A DNA stretch of 64,000 bases from Flagellimonas pacifica (GCF_900215465.1 NZ_OBEH01000003.1:1-64000), one strand, 5' to 3'; counted from the first letter of the stretch, positions 44,901 through 53,339 are shown. Made by a program: numbers and translations. Notes: generated by a model from the letters alone, not told the origin.

Positions 44901-45391
44901 TGGCCAAAAATGAAAACCCAATGCAAGGTTCCTTTATTATTGAAGAACTTACCGAATTGGTTGAAGAGGCCGTTTTGTTGGAATTTGATAGAATTACCGA
45001 AAGAGGTGGAGTCTTGGGGGCTATGGAGACCATGTACCAACGTTCCAGGATTCAAGAAGAAAGTCTACATTACGAAACTTTAAAACATTCAGGAGCTTAC
45101 CCAATTGTTGGAGTAAATACATTTTTGAGTTCCAAAGGATCTCCAACTATTTTACCTGCAGAAGTAATTAGGGCTACGGAAGCTGAAAAGAAAAATCAAA
45201 TTGAAACATTACAAAATTTACATCAAAGAAATATATCCGAAGCTGAAAAACAAATAGTTGAACTACAACAAGCAGCAATCAAAAATGAAAACCTCTTTGA
45301 AAAATTAATGGAGGTTACAAAGTATTGTTCTCTAGGACAGATTACCAGCGCACTATTTGAAGTTGGTGGACAATACAGACGTAATATGTAA
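41933..45391 (+). CDS. icmF: Fused isobutyryl-CoA mutase IcmF
   Basis: A 1152-residue fusion. Order: B12-binding domain (about 10-145; [18 protein letters not shown] supplies the cobalt-ligand His), a G-protein chaperone of the MeaI type (about 200-400; P-loop GTGGAGKSS), and a TIM-barrel acyl-CoA mutase (about 560-1150; [60 protein letters not shown]). It interconverts isobutyryl-CoA and n-butyryl-CoA with adenosylcobalamin, a step of branched-chain and fatty-acid metabolism. ATG 41933 was chosen over TTG 41927. Methylmalonyl-CoA mutase is excluded by the fused order. Confidence 0.92.
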   Translation: MEQKHPYKPKNKIRIVTAASLFDGHDAAINIMRRIIQATGVEVIHLGHDRSVAEVVDCAIQEDANAIAMTSYQGGHNEYFRYMFDLLQEKGAGHIKIFGGGGGVILPEEIKELMDYGIERIYSPDDGREMGLQGMINDLVKRCDTPVPDLKIPKNKKLNDLLREKEVNTLARLISLAENRHDVYEMHQPVIEKNKSLAPVLGITGTGGAGKSSLVDELVRRFLNDFPEKHIGIISVDPSKRKTGGALLGDRIRMNAINNEHVYMRSLATRQSNLALSKHVAEAVQVLKAANFDLIILETSGIGQSDTEILEHSDVSLYVMTPEFGAATQLEKIDMLDFADVVAINKFDKRGAQDALRDVKKQYMRNNGLWDVDQKDLPIFGTIASQFNDPGMNKLYKVVMDTLVAKAKSTLVSNYEVGNEMSEKIFVIPPARTRYLSEIAENNRLYDSRVEQQSKIAQKLYGIFLTLSSVLEIDQVDAEQKLLFKSGLEEKAINSLMKKDEDKELILLLVKEFDKVKMDFDLHHWETILKWREKKNRYRAEVYTFKVRDKEVNIKTHTESLSHSQIPKVALPTYEAWGDVLKWSLQENVPGEFPYTAGLYPFKRVGEDPTRMFAGEGGPERTNRRFHYVSLDMPAKRLSTAFDSVTLYGNDPDARPDIYGKIGNAGVSICCLDDAKKLYSGFDLSDPMTSVSMTINGPAPMLLAFFMNAAIDQNCEKHIQQNGLEREVEEKIEKIYKARKAKKPNYSGELPEGNNGLGLMLLGVTGDQVLPRNIYEKIKKETLNQVRGTVQADILKEDQAQNTCIFSTEFALRLMGDVQEYFIGQQVRNFYSVSISGYHIAEAGANPITQLAFTLSNGFTYVEYYLSRGMDINKFGPNLSFFFSNGVDPEYAVIGRVARRIWAKAMKEKYGADPRAQMLKYHIQTSGRSLHAQEIDFNDIRTTLQALYAIYDNCNSLHTNAYDEAITTPTEESVRRAMAIQLIINKELGLAKNENPMQGSFIIEELTELVEEAVLLEFDRITERGGVLGAMETMYQRSRIQEESLHYETLKHSGAYPIVGVNTFLSSKGSPTILPAEVIRATEAEKKNQIETLQNLHQRNISEAEKQIVELQQAAIKNENLFEKLMEVTKYCSLGQITSALFEVGGQYRRNM

Positions 45392-45424
45392 ATGCTATGA
45401 AGAAGGGTTTATCGGAAAATCTGA

Positions 45425-45826
45425 CTAGTCATTTCTACTTTGGAAAGATTTTCTCCATTTTTTAAAAGATACCCTGAAGACTTTTATTTCTCGCCTCAAC
45501 AAGTTTAGGTATTCCTTTTCTTTAACCCCATCCTTTTCAAGACCATTGCAATAAGCTAAAATGTTACGAGTCATAATGTTAATGAAAGTCAAGCTTTTCA
45601 TTTGCACCGAATATGAGTTGCTCAACGCCGCCTGTTCCACTTCTTTGGTAATAAGTACCGCGTCTGTCATAAGAGATTGGGTAATATCGTCACGAAAACT
45701 ATCAATCTTCCTAAGATGTAATTTGTCCCTGTTGTAAGAGAAGTAAGAGGCAATAGCTTCGCTAAGGTCTCGCAAAGCCAATGATTTCCTATATATCCCC
45801 AAGGAATTTAAAGAATTTCTCTCCAT
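45425..45826 (-). CDS. Helical hypothetical protein, possibly four-helix bundle
   Basis: A 133-residue soluble protein predicted to be wholly helical (DDITQSLMTDAVLITKEVEQ, FINIMTRNILAYCNGLEKDG, LLRREIKVFRVSFKKWRKSF). Size and helix pattern recall four-helix-bundle proteins of the 23S rRNA intervening-sequence type, but similarity is not strong. It lies between icmF (convergent) and the Lrp gene (divergent). Function unknown. Confidence 0.6.
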   Translation of the reverse strand: MERNSLNSLGIYRKSLALRDLSEAIASYFSYNRDKLHLRKIDSFRDDITQSLMTDAVLITKEVEQAALSNSYSVQMKSLTFINIMTRNILAYCNGLEKDGVKEKEYLNLLRREIKVFRVSFKKWRKSFQSRND

Positions 45827-45948
45827 TTTTTCAAAGCAATTTCTACCTATAAAATTACGTATGAAAAAGATAATGTAACTTTGGTTTTAAAAGAAAAATC
45901 AATCATCGACTTTCGAATATAAAATTTTAAACGTTCATTACTTTAAAT

Positions 45949-46398
45949 ATGAAGATAGATGAATTAAACTGGGAAATCTTAGGGTATTTGCAAGAAAATG
46001 CAAGAGAGACCTTTGCCAATATTGGCCGTAAAGTAGGGTTGACTCCACCCGCTGTTGCAGAGCGAGTAAAAAAGATGGAAGATTTGGGGATAATAGAAGG
46101 TTATGGCGCAAATGTTTCCTATGCACTGGCGGGTCATCAGTTAAAAGCTATTGTGATGTTAAGGGCTTTCATGGGAAAACTTAAACCTTTTCTGAACAAA
46201 GTGAAATCATACGACGAAGTTGTGAATTGTTACAGAATTACTGGTAATGAAAATATCATTATGGAAGTGGTGCTTCAGGATCAGTCGCATTTAGAGAAAT
46301 TTATCGATGAATTAATCGTTTATGGAGAGTGTAGAACCCATATTGTATTGTCTGATGTTGTTGCAAATGCACCTATAGTCAAAAGAAAATCGTATTGA
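45949..46398 (+). CDS. Lrp/AsnC family transcriptional regulator
   Basis: A 149-residue feast/famine regulator: N-terminal HTH (LNWEILGYLQENARETFANI, RKVGLTPPAVAERVKKMEDL, GIIEGYGANV) and a RAM/ACT ligand domain (VMLRAFMGKLKPFLNKVKSY, VVNCYRITGNENIIMEVVLQ). It responds to amino acids as an octamer in this family. It could control neighbouring amino-acid or acyl-CoA genes; no direct evidence. Confidence 0.95.
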   Translation: MKIDELNWEILGYLQENARETFANIGRKVGLTPPAVAERVKKMEDLGIIEGYGANVSYALAGHQLKAIVMLRAFMGKLKPFLNKVKSYDEVVNCYRITGNENIIMEVVLQDQSHLEKFIDELIVYGECRTHIVLSDVVANAPIVKRKSY

Positions 46399-46466
46399 TT
46401 TTTCCTTTATTTTTAAATACTAATTAAAGTATTTTCCTTTGGCTAGATTTTTGTTGTGAAATTATT

Positions 46467-47882
46467 ATGAAAAAAAAATATGCTTTAATTTTTCTTGCTA
46501 CTTTTTTGTTGCAGAATGCTTTTTCCCAACAAATAGTTCTAAAAAAAGGGATGGTTATGGAAGGTTTAACCTTACATGACTCTATTCCTGATACCTTTTC
46601 ACTTTACTTGCCCACAACATTTTCCACTAACAAAGAATGGCCATTGCTGTTAATTGTAGATTTAAAGGGCAGGGAAAAACAAGCTCTTTCCATGTTTGTG
46701 CAATCTGCGGAAAAGGAGGGATATGTTTTAGCTGCTCCTCAACTATCGGATACCGTGGCGTTGTCAAAAAGTATGGTGAAAACGAGGAGAGCTCTAGAAA
46801 GGGTTTTAAGTATGCTTCCTATACATAACTCGCGCATTTATGCGGCCGGTGCAGGTTCTGGTTCACGTTTTGCTAATTTGGTTCCTATTTTCATGAAGGA
46901 GGTCAAAGGAGCTGTTTCTATTGGGGCGTCGGTTGCTAATACCGATTTGTTGAGTGTGAAACGCCCATTTCATTTTATCGGTATGGTAAATGAAAACAAT
47001 TACAATTATACTGAAATGCTGACCACCGAAAAAATCTTGGATCGATATAGATTTCCCAATCAGGTTTTGATTTATTCAATGAATAAGGAATGGCCAGATG
47101 GCAAGTATCTGAAAAAGGCCATGCAATTATTTACATTGGCAGCAATGGGAAGAAAACTTATACCAAAAGACTCTTTATATGTTGAAAAGGCATTTAAAGA
47201 AGATGTTAGTAAAATAAATCAATTCAGAAATTCGGGAAAACTGATTTTGGCCGAACAATATCTGGGTGAAATGATGTCCATTTATGGTGCTCATAAAAAT
47301 TTAGACTCTTTGAGATTGGTGCAACGCGAAGTAAGGAGAGATAAACTTTTTAGGTCCATGAGGCGTGCTGAGAATGCAACCCTTTTAAAAGAATCTCTTT
47401 TAAAAGAGGATTATCTATATTATATTGAAGAGGATGTTATGACCCATAATTTCAATAATTTGGGTTGGTGGAATTATCAGATGACAGAAATAAACAAGTT
47501 CATCAAAGGTGTCAATGCACATGAAAAAAAGATGGGAAACCGTTTGTTGGGATACGTTAATGCACTTGTTGAGGACAATATTGATATTGTGAGATCTGAG
47601 GAGTTAATAGATGAAGATGCCTTAGCATTTCTTTACATGCTGAAAACCATTGTAGAGCCCCAGAATTTTGACTTCTACCTTGAACTGATATCATTAAGCG
47701 CAAAAAATGAAGATTTTGGCACTGCTTTGTTTTATTTGGAAGAAGCTTTGGAAAAAGGATTTGAGGATAAGGATAAATTATATGGTCTTGAGAACACAGC
47801 TTTATTGCGGATAAACCCAGATTTCAACAAACTGGTTTTTAAGCACTTAAAAGATGCTCGGTACGAGATTATTGAAGAATAA
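46467..47882 (+). CDS. Exported alpha/beta-hydrolase-like protein, nucleophile apparently lost
   Basis: A 471-residue secreted protein (signal peptide ending NAFSQ). Residues 50-230 follow the fold of PHB-depolymerase/esterase-type alpha/beta hydrolases (WPLLLIVDLKGREKQALSMF, SRIYAAGAGSGSRFANLVPI). Where active relatives have G-F-S-G-G-x-R at the nucleophile elbow, this one has GAGSGSR, so the catalytic Ser seems replaced by Gly. The C-terminal half is helical and TPR-like (DFGTALFYLEEALEKGFEDK). It probably binds rather than hydrolyses. It overlaps the convergent PfpI-like gene by 14 nt. Confidence 0.65.
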   Translation: MKKKYALIFLATFLLQNAFSQQIVLKKGMVMEGLTLHDSIPDTFSLYLPTTFSTNKEWPLLLIVDLKGREKQALSMFVQSAEKEGYVLAAPQLSDTVALSKSMVKTRRALERVLSMLPIHNSRIYAAGAGSGSRFANLVPIFMKEVKGAVSIGASVANTDLLSVKRPFHFIGMVNENNYNYTEMLTTEKILDRYRFPNQVLIYSMNKEWPDGKYLKKAMQLFTLAAMGRKLIPKDSLYVEKAFKEDVSKINQFRNSGKLILAEQYLGEMMSIYGAHKNLDSLRLVQREVRRDKLFRSMRRAENATLLKESLLKEDYLYYIEEDVMTHNFNNLGWWNYQMTEINKFIKGVNAHEKKMGNRLLGYVNALVEDNIDIVRSEELIDEDALAFLYMLKTIVEPQNFDFYLELISLSAKNEDFGTALFYLEEALEKGFEDKDKLYGLENTALLRINPDFNKLVFKHLKDARYEIIEE

Positions 47883-48606
47883 ACTTGGGTACATTGTCCA
47901 AATCCCAATCTATAACAAGGCCACTTGCAAGAGATTGAGCTATCTCTTTACCATAAAGATATTCGCATAGATAAAGAGCTGCTTCAAAACTTTTAGCTCC
48001 ACCGGCAGAGGTGATGAACTTTCCGTCATGAACAAAAAGCACACTGTCCTTCACATTTAAATGAGGAAACATTTTTTTGTATGCAGGTATGTCACTGGGA
48101 AAAGTTGTTGAAGTCACGCTGTCCAAGATTCCTGTTTTTGCTAGAACAAATGCCCCATCGCAGTGCGATGTTACGAACAAAGCATTTTTACTAACCTTTT
48201 TCACAAAATTCAACATAGTGGTATCCTTTAGGTCGCTATCAAGGTGGTGTTCGGCACTAGGTACAATCAAGATATCAATATTGGGAATGGAGTCCTTGGT
48301 ATAATCAAAATCCGGAAGAATCCTCACACCCTCGAAAGAAGTAATAGGATTCAAGGTGTTTGCCACAGTAAAGGTATTCATGGCTTTGATGTTTTTTCGG
48401 TATTGGGTGTGCTGAAAAATATCGTAAGGAGCTGTAAACTCTGTATTGTAAACTCCATCCATAATTAAAAATGCGGCATTGTACCTATCTGGTTTTGATT
48501 CTGGAAACCACCTTTGAGTTGTGTTTTTAGTGTCTTCTTTCTGAATTTTATCAGCGCATGAAACCAAAAGAAAGGAAAAAGCGAAAATCAATATGTTCTT
48601 TATCAT
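47869..48606 (-). CDS. DJ-1/PfpI family lipoprotein
   Basis: A 245-residue DJ-1/PfpI-like protein with a lipobox (MIKNILIFAFSFLLVSCADK). The nucleophile elbow Cys is in FVTSHCDGAFVLAKTGILD, the partner Glu in DGVYNTEFTAPYDIF, and AGGAKSFEAALYLCEYLYG matches AraC-associated GATase1-like members. An envelope location is unusual for the family. It may act as an amidase, deglycase or ligand sensor; substrate unknown. Confidence 0.85.
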   Translation of the reverse strand: MIKNILIFAFSFLLVSCADKIQKEDTKNTTQRWFPESKPDRYNAAFLIMDGVYNTEFTAPYDIFQHTQYRKNIKAMNTFTVANTLNPITSFEGVRILPDFDYTKDSIPNIDILIVPSAEHHLDSDLKDTTMLNFVKKVSKNALFVTSHCDGAFVLAKTGILDSVTSTTFPSDIPAYKKMFPHLNVKDSVLFVHDGKFITSAGGAKSFEAALYLCEYLYGKEIAQSLASGLVIDWDLDNVPKFILQ

Positions 48607-48689
48607 GTATCAAATAATTAAAGCGGATAGGTGGTGCTAAAGTAATATTAAGAATGAATTCTACTACTTTTACAACAAGATTTATAAGT

Positions 48690-49328
48690 ATGAAGTATAG
48701 GTTGTTGTTAATTATTATATTGGTTATTGCTTGTGGTAGGGGTAAGAAATACCATGACAAGAAAGAGCATATCTCCGAAAGATCGTTAACGGCACAGGAA
48801 ATTATCGATTTTCAGGCGGATTTGAATACTACTTTTAAAAACCCAAAAACATCCCCACTCCCAGATAGGTATAGAAAAGATTTTGAAGGGTTGAATTTTT
48901 TTGATGTCGATACCACATATGTGGTCAAGGCAAGGTTTGAAAGAACTCCAGATGCCGTTCCTTTTTTACTGGCAACAACAACCGATGAAAAAACGGAAGA
49001 AGTATTGTACGGAATAGCTCATTTTGAACTTAATGGGAAGGAGCATCAACTTGAAATTTATCAAACACCTTCATTGCTCTCGCAAGAGAAGTATAAAGAT
49101 TACCTTTTTTTACCATTTTTGGATGAAACCAATGGACTGGAAACCTATGGAGGGGGTAGATATATTGATTTGACCATTCCAAAGGAAGATACTATTCTTA
49201 TTGACTTCAACAAGGCCTATAATCCCTATTGTGTTTACAATAAAAAATACTCTTGCCCATTAGTGCCAAGGCAAAACTACCTGAGAACTAGAATAGAGGC
49301 AGGGGTGAAAGACTTTATAAAAGATTGA
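48690..49328 (+). CDS. DUF1684 lipoprotein
   Basis: About 212 residues from ATG 48690 (MKYRLLLIIILVIACGRGKK, lipobox IACG). The DUF1684 ending is clear: GGGRYIDLTIPKEDTILIDF, NKAYNPYCVYNKKYSCPLVP, RQNYLRTRIEAGVKDF. The family is of unknown function with a beta-rich fold. The in-frame codon at 48654 would add 12 residues ahead of the signal and is unlikely. A strong terminator follows. Confidence 0.9.
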   Translation: MKYRLLLIIILVIACGRGKKYHDKKEHISERSLTAQEIIDFQADLNTTFKNPKTSPLPDRYRKDFEGLNFFDVDTTYVVKARFERTPDAVPFLLATTTDEKTEEVLYGIAHFELNGKEHQLEIYQTPSLLSQEKYKDYLFLPFLDETNGLETYGGGRYIDLTIPKEDTILIDFNKAYNPYCVYNKKYSCPLVPRQNYLRTRIEAGVKDFIKD

Positions 49329-49359
49329 AAAGCCTTAACCCTTTAGGGTTAAGGCTTTT
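49328..49359. terminator. Strong bidirectional terminator
   Basis: AAAAGCCTTAACCC-TTTA-GGGTTAAGGCTTTT, ending in a T-run on both strands. It lies between the convergent DUF1684 and porin genes. Confidence 0.92.
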
Positions 49360-49381
49360 TTGCATTTCTGCTTTATTTGAA

Positions 49382-50443
49382 TTAGAATGAATATATGGCC
49401 GCAAAAAGTACAGATGCCAAGCTTGATGTTGGAGCGGAGTCATTATCGATAAAAGCATCCTCAGATGAACTGTCCAATCTGATTTCTGGCTTAAGAATCA
49501 AATCTCCTATGGTAGCACTGCCAGTTAGGGTCAGGGCCAATACATTGGCATCGCCGTCTGAGCCTGATCCAATTCCGGCCGTATTCCCGAAGGAATCTCC
49601 TGTCATAAAATATTCCCCTCTAAGACCAATGGTAAAATTTTCTGAAGTCTTCAACTGCGGATAAAGTGCTACCCCTGTAAAACTGCCACCATTGTCTTCT
49701 TGGCTAAAATGCGCTGCGTTAACTCCTAAGAAAAAATCTTCTGATATATCAAATCCCCCGGTGAAATCGATTTCAAAACCACCTTGGCTGTACAAAAAGT
49801 TCAAAAACTGACCCGAATATCCCAGCTGGGCGCCTACCGCATAATCTCCTGTTCCATTCAATTCCGTCAAATCCGTTGGATTCATCACGGCCAACATGGC
49901 GCTCCAATCGTTCCCTAAATCAAAATCTGCCTTTAAGCCCGTATGGCTAAAAGGACCATACGAGAATAGGTAAGAGGTGCTGTAATTAAAGTTTGAGGCG
50001 GGTGAAATAACCTCATAACCCAAAAAGGTGTTGAAATTACCAAAAGTCAGTGTTATATCTTCACTTACATTCCAGTATACATATAATTGGTTAACAATGT
50101 CACCTGTTGCTGAGTACATGGGTGAAGCAAAAATAGCATCAGTTCCGCGTGGACCAAACACCAAATCTGCCACAAATCCCACTTTTTCACCTTCGTATGT
50201 GCCAATAACATTGGCCATGCCCAGGGCAAATCCATCAAGATTGGCAAATGAGGACCCTGGAGCAATGGCATCTTCACCATTTGGAGCTGTAAGATTGGTT
50301 CTGTAATATGCATCTACTGTTCCACTGAATTCGAATTTTGTTTTAGCTTCTTCTGTCTCTTGTGCAAAAGCAATGGTTGAAATACTTGCAAGGGCCAAAA
50401 AAGCCATTTTTTTTATATAATTTGCGCTAATAATCGTTTTCAT
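49382..50443 (-). CDS. Outer-membrane porin next to amtB
   Basis: About 353 residues from ATG 50443 (MKTIISANYIKKMAFLALAS, cleaved near AFAQ). The mature part is a beta-barrel of the BBP2-type porin family: FEFSGTVDAYYRTNLTAPNG, GYEVISPASNFNYSTSYLFS, and alternating strands ending in LASVLFAAIYSF. It follows amtB in the same direction after a hairpin, so it may bring ammonium or another small solute through the outer membrane. Confidence 0.85.
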   Translation of the reverse strand: MKTIISANYIKKMAFLALASISTIAFAQETEEAKTKFEFSGTVDAYYRTNLTAPNGEDAIAPGSSFANLDGFALGMANVIGTYEGEKVGFVADLVFGPRGTDAIFASPMYSATGDIVNQLYVYWNVSEDITLTFGNFNTFLGYEVISPASNFNYSTSYLFSYGPFSHTGLKADFDLGNDWSAMLAVMNPTDLTELNGTGDYAVGAQLGYSGQFLNFLYSQGGFEIDFTGGFDISEDFFLGVNAAHFSQEDNGGSFTGVALYPQLKTSENFTIGLRGEYFMTGDSFGNTAGIGSGSDGDANVLALTLTGSATIGDLILKPEIRLDSSSEDAFIDNDSAPTSSLASVLFAAIYSF

Positions 50444-50522
50444 AATCTTAATCATTTAGGTGCCTCAATACAGAAGCATTTAATTGTGTTAAATAGAGAT
50501 TGTACTAGTGAAAAGGTTATTT

Positions 50523-50550
50523 GACGGAGCGTTCTGCCAAACGCTCCGTC
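50523..50550 (-). terminator. Hairpin between amtB and the porin gene
   Basis: GACGGAGCGTT (50523-50533) pairs with AACGCTCCGTC (50540-50550), loop 6 nt. The following minus-strand sequence (AAATAACC) lacks a good T-run, so it may be a partial terminator or an RNA processing/stability site that sets porin against amtB levels. Confidence 0.7.
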
Positions 50551-50566
50551 TTCCTTTGTTATATAT

Positions 50567-51805
50567 TTAATGTTGGTTCATTCGAAAATCTGCATAAGCA
50601 TCCATTCCGTGTTCATGAATATCAAGCCCTTGTAGTTCTTCTTGCTCAGTAACCCTGATTCCAGCAAATTTCTTGATGGCAAAAAGGATGATGAAAGCAG
50701 TTAATGGGCAAAATGCCGCTACGGCACCTACGCCGGCCAATTGAATCAAGAATTGGTCAAAACTTGCCAACTCCCCAAAAATGCCAACGGCCAATGTGCC
50801 CCATATGCCACAAATCAAGTGAACCGCTACAGCTCCAACAGGATCGTCCAATTTTAATCTATCTACCAAGGCTACTCCCCCTACAATTATAACTCCTGCC
50901 AAAAGTCCAATTACTACAGCATTATTTGGCGACATTTGGTCGGCGCCTGCTGTGATGGCGACCAAGCCTCCCAAAATTCCATTTAAGAACATGGTAAGGT
51001 CATAGTTTTTGTATGCTAAAAATGAAGTCAAAAAAGCAGATACTCCTCCGGCAGCTGCGGCCAGTGATGTGGTTACCAATACAAGGGAGGTCAGTTCTGG
51101 GTCTGCGGAAAGTACAGACCCCCCATTAAAACCAAACCAGCCTAACCATAGGATTAATACCCCAGCTGCTGCAAGTGGTAAGTTATGACCTGGAATTGCT
51201 TTGGGTTTTCCGTCCTCACTAAATTTACCAATCCTGGCTCCTAATAGATAAATGGCAATTAATGCGCCCCAGCCGCCTACTGAGTGTACCAAGGTTGACC
51301 CCGCAAAATCATAGAATCCTAGACTGTCCAACCAGCCGCCGCCCCATTTCCAGGCGCCTACTATTGGATAAATTAGACCTACATAAATAATAGTGAATAG
51401 CATAAAGCCTCCCAGTTTTACCCTTTCTGCAACGGCTCCAGACACTATGGTAGCCGCCGTAGCTGCGAACATACCCTGAAAAAGAAAGTCTGTCCACCAT
51501 GTGTAACCTCCATCGGCATAAGCTGCGGTCATTCCTCCTTCTGGGGCGGCAATCCCAAATCCAGCGAATTTAAGGATACCTAAATCCCCTTCTTCAAATC
51601 CGGGATACATAAGATTGAACCCTCCTATATAATATAATAGGAGTCCAACACATATAATAAATACATTTTTGAATAGAATGTTAACTGTGTTTTTTTGTCT
51701 GGTTAGGCCTATTTCCAAAAAGGAGAATCCCAAGTGCATAAAAAATACCAGGGCGGTACATATCATCATCCAAACGTTGTTTGCTGTAAATAATCCTGCG
51801 TCCAT
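50567..51805 (-). CDS. amtB: Ammonium transporter
   Basis: A 412-residue Amt family channel with about 11 membrane helices. Seen: the twin-His pore residues (His in DFAGSTLVHSVGGWGALI and in AVAVHLICGIWGTLAVGIFG), WGWFGFNGGS-type segment ILWLGWFGFNGGSVL, and the C-terminal GLDIHEHGMDAYADF tail that contacts PII. The gene directly follows glnB (30 nt), the standard coupling by which PII blocks the channel under ammonium excess. Confidence 0.97.
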   Translation of the reverse strand: MDAGLFTANNVWMMICTALVFFMHLGFSFLEIGLTRQKNTVNILFKNVFIICVGLLLYYIGGFNLMYPGFEEGDLGILKFAGFGIAAPEGGMTAAYADGGYTWWTDFLFQGMFAATAATIVSGAVAERVKLGGFMLFTIIYVGLIYPIVGAWKWGGGWLDSLGFYDFAGSTLVHSVGGWGALIAIYLLGARIGKFSEDGKPKAIPGHNLPLAAAGVLILWLGWFGFNGGSVLSADPELTSLVLVTTSLAAAAGGVSAFLTSFLAYKNYDLTMFLNGILGGLVAITAGADQMSPNNAVVIGLLAGVIIVGGVALVDRLKLDDPVGAVAVHLICGIWGTLAVGIFGELASFDQFLIQLAGVGAVAAFCPLTAFIILFAIKKFAGIRVTEQEELQGLDIHEHGMDAYADFRMNQH

Positions 51806-51835
51806 AATCTTAAATATTGTTTTGTTGGTTAAGTT

Positions 51836-52174
51836 TTAGTTGATTCCAGCGCTTCCGCTTTCTTTTGTTCTTATTCTATAAGCTTCAATGACGTCAGAAA
51901 CGAATATTTTGCCATCCCCTACACTTGCTGTACCTGCTGCCTCCAATAAAGTGTTGACCGTTCGTTCCAAAAAGTCATCAGACACTACAATCACCAGATA
52001 TCTTCGTTGTATATCTGAAGTGCTGTACGATATACCCCTGTACACATGTCCTTGTTTTTCATTGCCAACTCCAGTAACATCCCAGTAACTGAAAAAGTTT
52101 ACCTCAATTTGATGAAGTGCTTTTTTGACTTCATCAAATTTGGATTTTCTAATAATAGCCTCGATTTTTTTCAT
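51836..52174 (-). CDS. glnB: PII nitrogen regulatory protein
   Basis: A 112-residue PII signal protein: MKKIEAIIRKSKFDEVKKAL, T-loop QGHVYRGISYSTSDIQRRYL with Tyr50 at the usual uridylylation position (Tyr51 of E. coli), and B-loop SVGDGKIFVSDVIEAYRIRT. The T-loop distal part is unlike the enteric VDFLPK, so partner contacts and modification may differ. It is cotranscribed with amtB, hence GlnK-like in role. Confidence 0.95.
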   Translation of the reverse strand: MKKIEAIIRKSKFDEVKKALHQIEVNFFSYWDVTGVGNEKQGHVYRGISYSTSDIQRRYLVIVVSDDFLERTVNTLLEAAGTASVGDGKIFVSDVIEAYRIRTKESGSAGIN

Positions 52175-52196
52175 AATTAAGTAGTTAATAGATGAT

Positions 52197-52204
52197 CAAA
52201 TATA
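52197..52204 (-). promoter_or_regulatory. -7 box (TATATTTG) of glnB-amtB
   Basis: TATATTTG on the minus strand lies 22 nt before the glnB start; a TTG lies only 14 nt further up, so the -33 is weak. The palindrome at 52270 begins 65 nt above the box. Confidence 0.6.
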
Positions 52205-52269
52205 TATGAATTGATAATCAACCATAAAAAATATAGGGTCTATTGTATTATTTTTATATTAAAATAAAA

Positions 52270-52294
52270 ATTACCCCTATAATTTTAGGGGTTA
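52270..52294. promoter_or_regulatory. Candidate nitrogen-control palindrome, copy 2
   Basis: ATTACCCCTAT, seven bases, GGGGTTA, with inner inverted repeat ACCCCTA/TAGGGGT. The ends are identical to the site between the two glutamine synthetase genes (25566-25590). It lies 96 nt upstream of the glnB start. A terminator role is unlikely because no gene ends nearby on either strand within 140 nt. Confidence 0.7.
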
Positions 52295-52443
52295 TGTATA
52301 ATATAAACGTATTTTTTATCAAACACGATAGTGTTTTTTTAGGAGATCAATCAAATGCGAGGTGTTTTTACTTCTATTTGGAGCCTGCAATAGATGTATA
52401 ATCAAAAAACCGTTAAAAAAATGTGTAGAAAATATTTTCTTGG

Positions 52444-52818
52444 TTAATCACCAAGTCTGGATAACCATAAACCAATGGCAACAGCAATAACACCTGCAAC
52501 AACACTAGCTATGGTATATACTGAAAAATGAAAAAGCTCGCTGTTTTTTAATAAACTATGTTTTTCAAAAGCAAAAGCAGAGAAAGTTGTGAACCCTCCA
52601 CAAAACCCTGTAGCTAAGAATAAGGTGTTGTTGGCTGATAGGAAATTGTTTTTTGAAGATAAACCTAAAATAACACCGATAAGCAAGCAGCCAATAATAT
52701 TGACCAAAAAAGTGCCAAAGAAGAAATTTTGGAGTAATAGATTTAAAGGTTTTGAAATTACATAGCGAAGAGCACTACCTAATCCACCACCTAAAAAAAC
52801 AAGAAAAACCTGCTTCAT
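52444..52818 (-). CDS. crcB: Fluoride channel CrcB/Fluc
   Basis: A 124-residue protein with four membrane helices. Family signatures GGGLGSALRYVIS, GTFLVNIIGCLLIGVI and GFCGGFTTFSAFAFE are all visible. It exports fluoride as an antiparallel dimer. No crcB fluoride riboswitch is evident upstream. A small membrane-protein gene lies immediately upstream in the same direction. Confidence 0.96.
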   Translation of the reverse strand: MKQVFLVFLGGGLGSALRYVISKPLNLLLQNFFFGTFLVNIIGCLLIGVILGLSSKNNFLSANNTLFLATGFCGGFTTFSAFAFEKHSLLKNSELFHFSVYTIASVVAGVIAVAIGLWLSRLGD

Positions 52819-52834
52819 ACCCTAAAGGTACAAA

Positions 52835-53014
52835 CTAAACAGCTTTCTTGTATTTGGATTCAGAAGACTGGTGGGGGAAAAGTTTTGTAATAGAAGTCTC
52901 CGAAATTTTATGGGTAGGTTTTTTTAACCTAGTACTTATTCCATTAACACTGAAAATCAGTAATAATGCATTTACAGCGAGTAAAACAAAAAATATTCCA
53001 AAAAATGTTGTCAT
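52835..53014 (-). CDS. Small membrane protein, 59 aa
   Basis: ATG at 53014 (minus strand) encodes 59 residues: MTTFFGIFFVLLAVNALLLI, FSVNGISTRLKKPTHKISET, then a polar basic tail ending KYKKAV. One N-terminal membrane helix. An exact -7 box (TACTTTTG, 53038-53045) stands 23 nt upstream. It ends 16 nt before crcB and may share its transcript. I recognise the N-terminal pattern as common in flavobacteria; function unknown. Confidence 0.7.
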   Translation of the reverse strand: MTTFFGIFFVLLAVNALLLIFSVNGISTRLKKPTHKISETSITKLFPHQSSESKYKKAV

Positions 53015-53037
53015 TTCTATTGAAATTGAGAGTAGTA

Positions 53038-53045
53038 CAAAAGTA
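53038..53045 (-). promoter_or_regulatory. -7 box (TACTTTTG) of the 59-aa gene/crcB
   Basis: Exact TAnnTTTG on the minus strand, 23 nt from ATG 53014. Confidence 0.5.
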
Positions 53046-53126
53046 CGGCATTTCCTATAGTATACGTATTACGCTCTTATAAAAGTTGTAAAACACTTTA
53101 TTTTTGTGGTAAATGCAAGTTTGTTG

Positions 53127-53315
53127 TTAATTTTTAAGAAAGTATTTAATCAAGAACAGGATTACTATGAATGTTAAAAAAGAAATCAAGACCCATTTAA
53201 CCCCTCTGTAATTTTTTTTGTGCAAGGTTTTATCTTTACGATAAGAGCTGACAATCACTCCAATAAAAACAACCACAAATAGGGCTGTAAAAATTAATTG
53301 TCCTGTGCTGAACAT
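53127..53315 (-). CDS. Small membrane protein, 62 aa
   Basis: A 62-residue protein with two membrane helices (about 5-24 and 40-58) separated by a basic loop (SYRKDKTLHKKNYRGVK). A -7 box (TAGCTTTG, 53332-53339) is 16 nt upstream of the ATG. Function unknown. It is divergent from the MazG-like gene. Confidence 0.7.
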   Translation of the reverse strand: MFSTGQLIFTALFVVVFIGVIVSSYRKDKTLHKKNYRGVKWVLISFLTFIVILFLIKYFLKN

Positions 53316-53331
53316 ATTTTATATTTTTACG

Positions 53332-53339
53332 CAAAGCTA
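53332..53339 (-). promoter_or_regulatory. -7 box (TAGCTTTG) of the 62-aa gene
   Basis: Exact TAnnTTTG on the minus strand, 16 nt from ATG 53315. Confidence 0.5.

Noticed and set aside
46637..46828. 63-aa frame inside the hydrolase-like gene
   Set aside because: Out-of-frame shadow of a well-supported coding region.
52273..52292. ACCCCTA/TAGGGGT as a simple terminator
   Set aside because: No gene ends toward it within 140 nt (crcB ends at 52444 and is transcribed toward it, the only candidate), and the same sequence recurs between divergent GS genes where nothing needs to be terminated; a regulator site is preferred, though crcB termination is not fully excluded.
52819..52850. Fluoride riboswitch ahead of crcB
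   Set aside because: The space before crcB is only 16 nt after another gene, and no pseudoknot-like GGxGAT pattern was seen.
52848..53060. 70-aa + strand frame upstream of crcB
   Set aside because: The opposite strand encodes the better small membrane protein with an exact -7 box; this frame has no promoter or conserved pattern.
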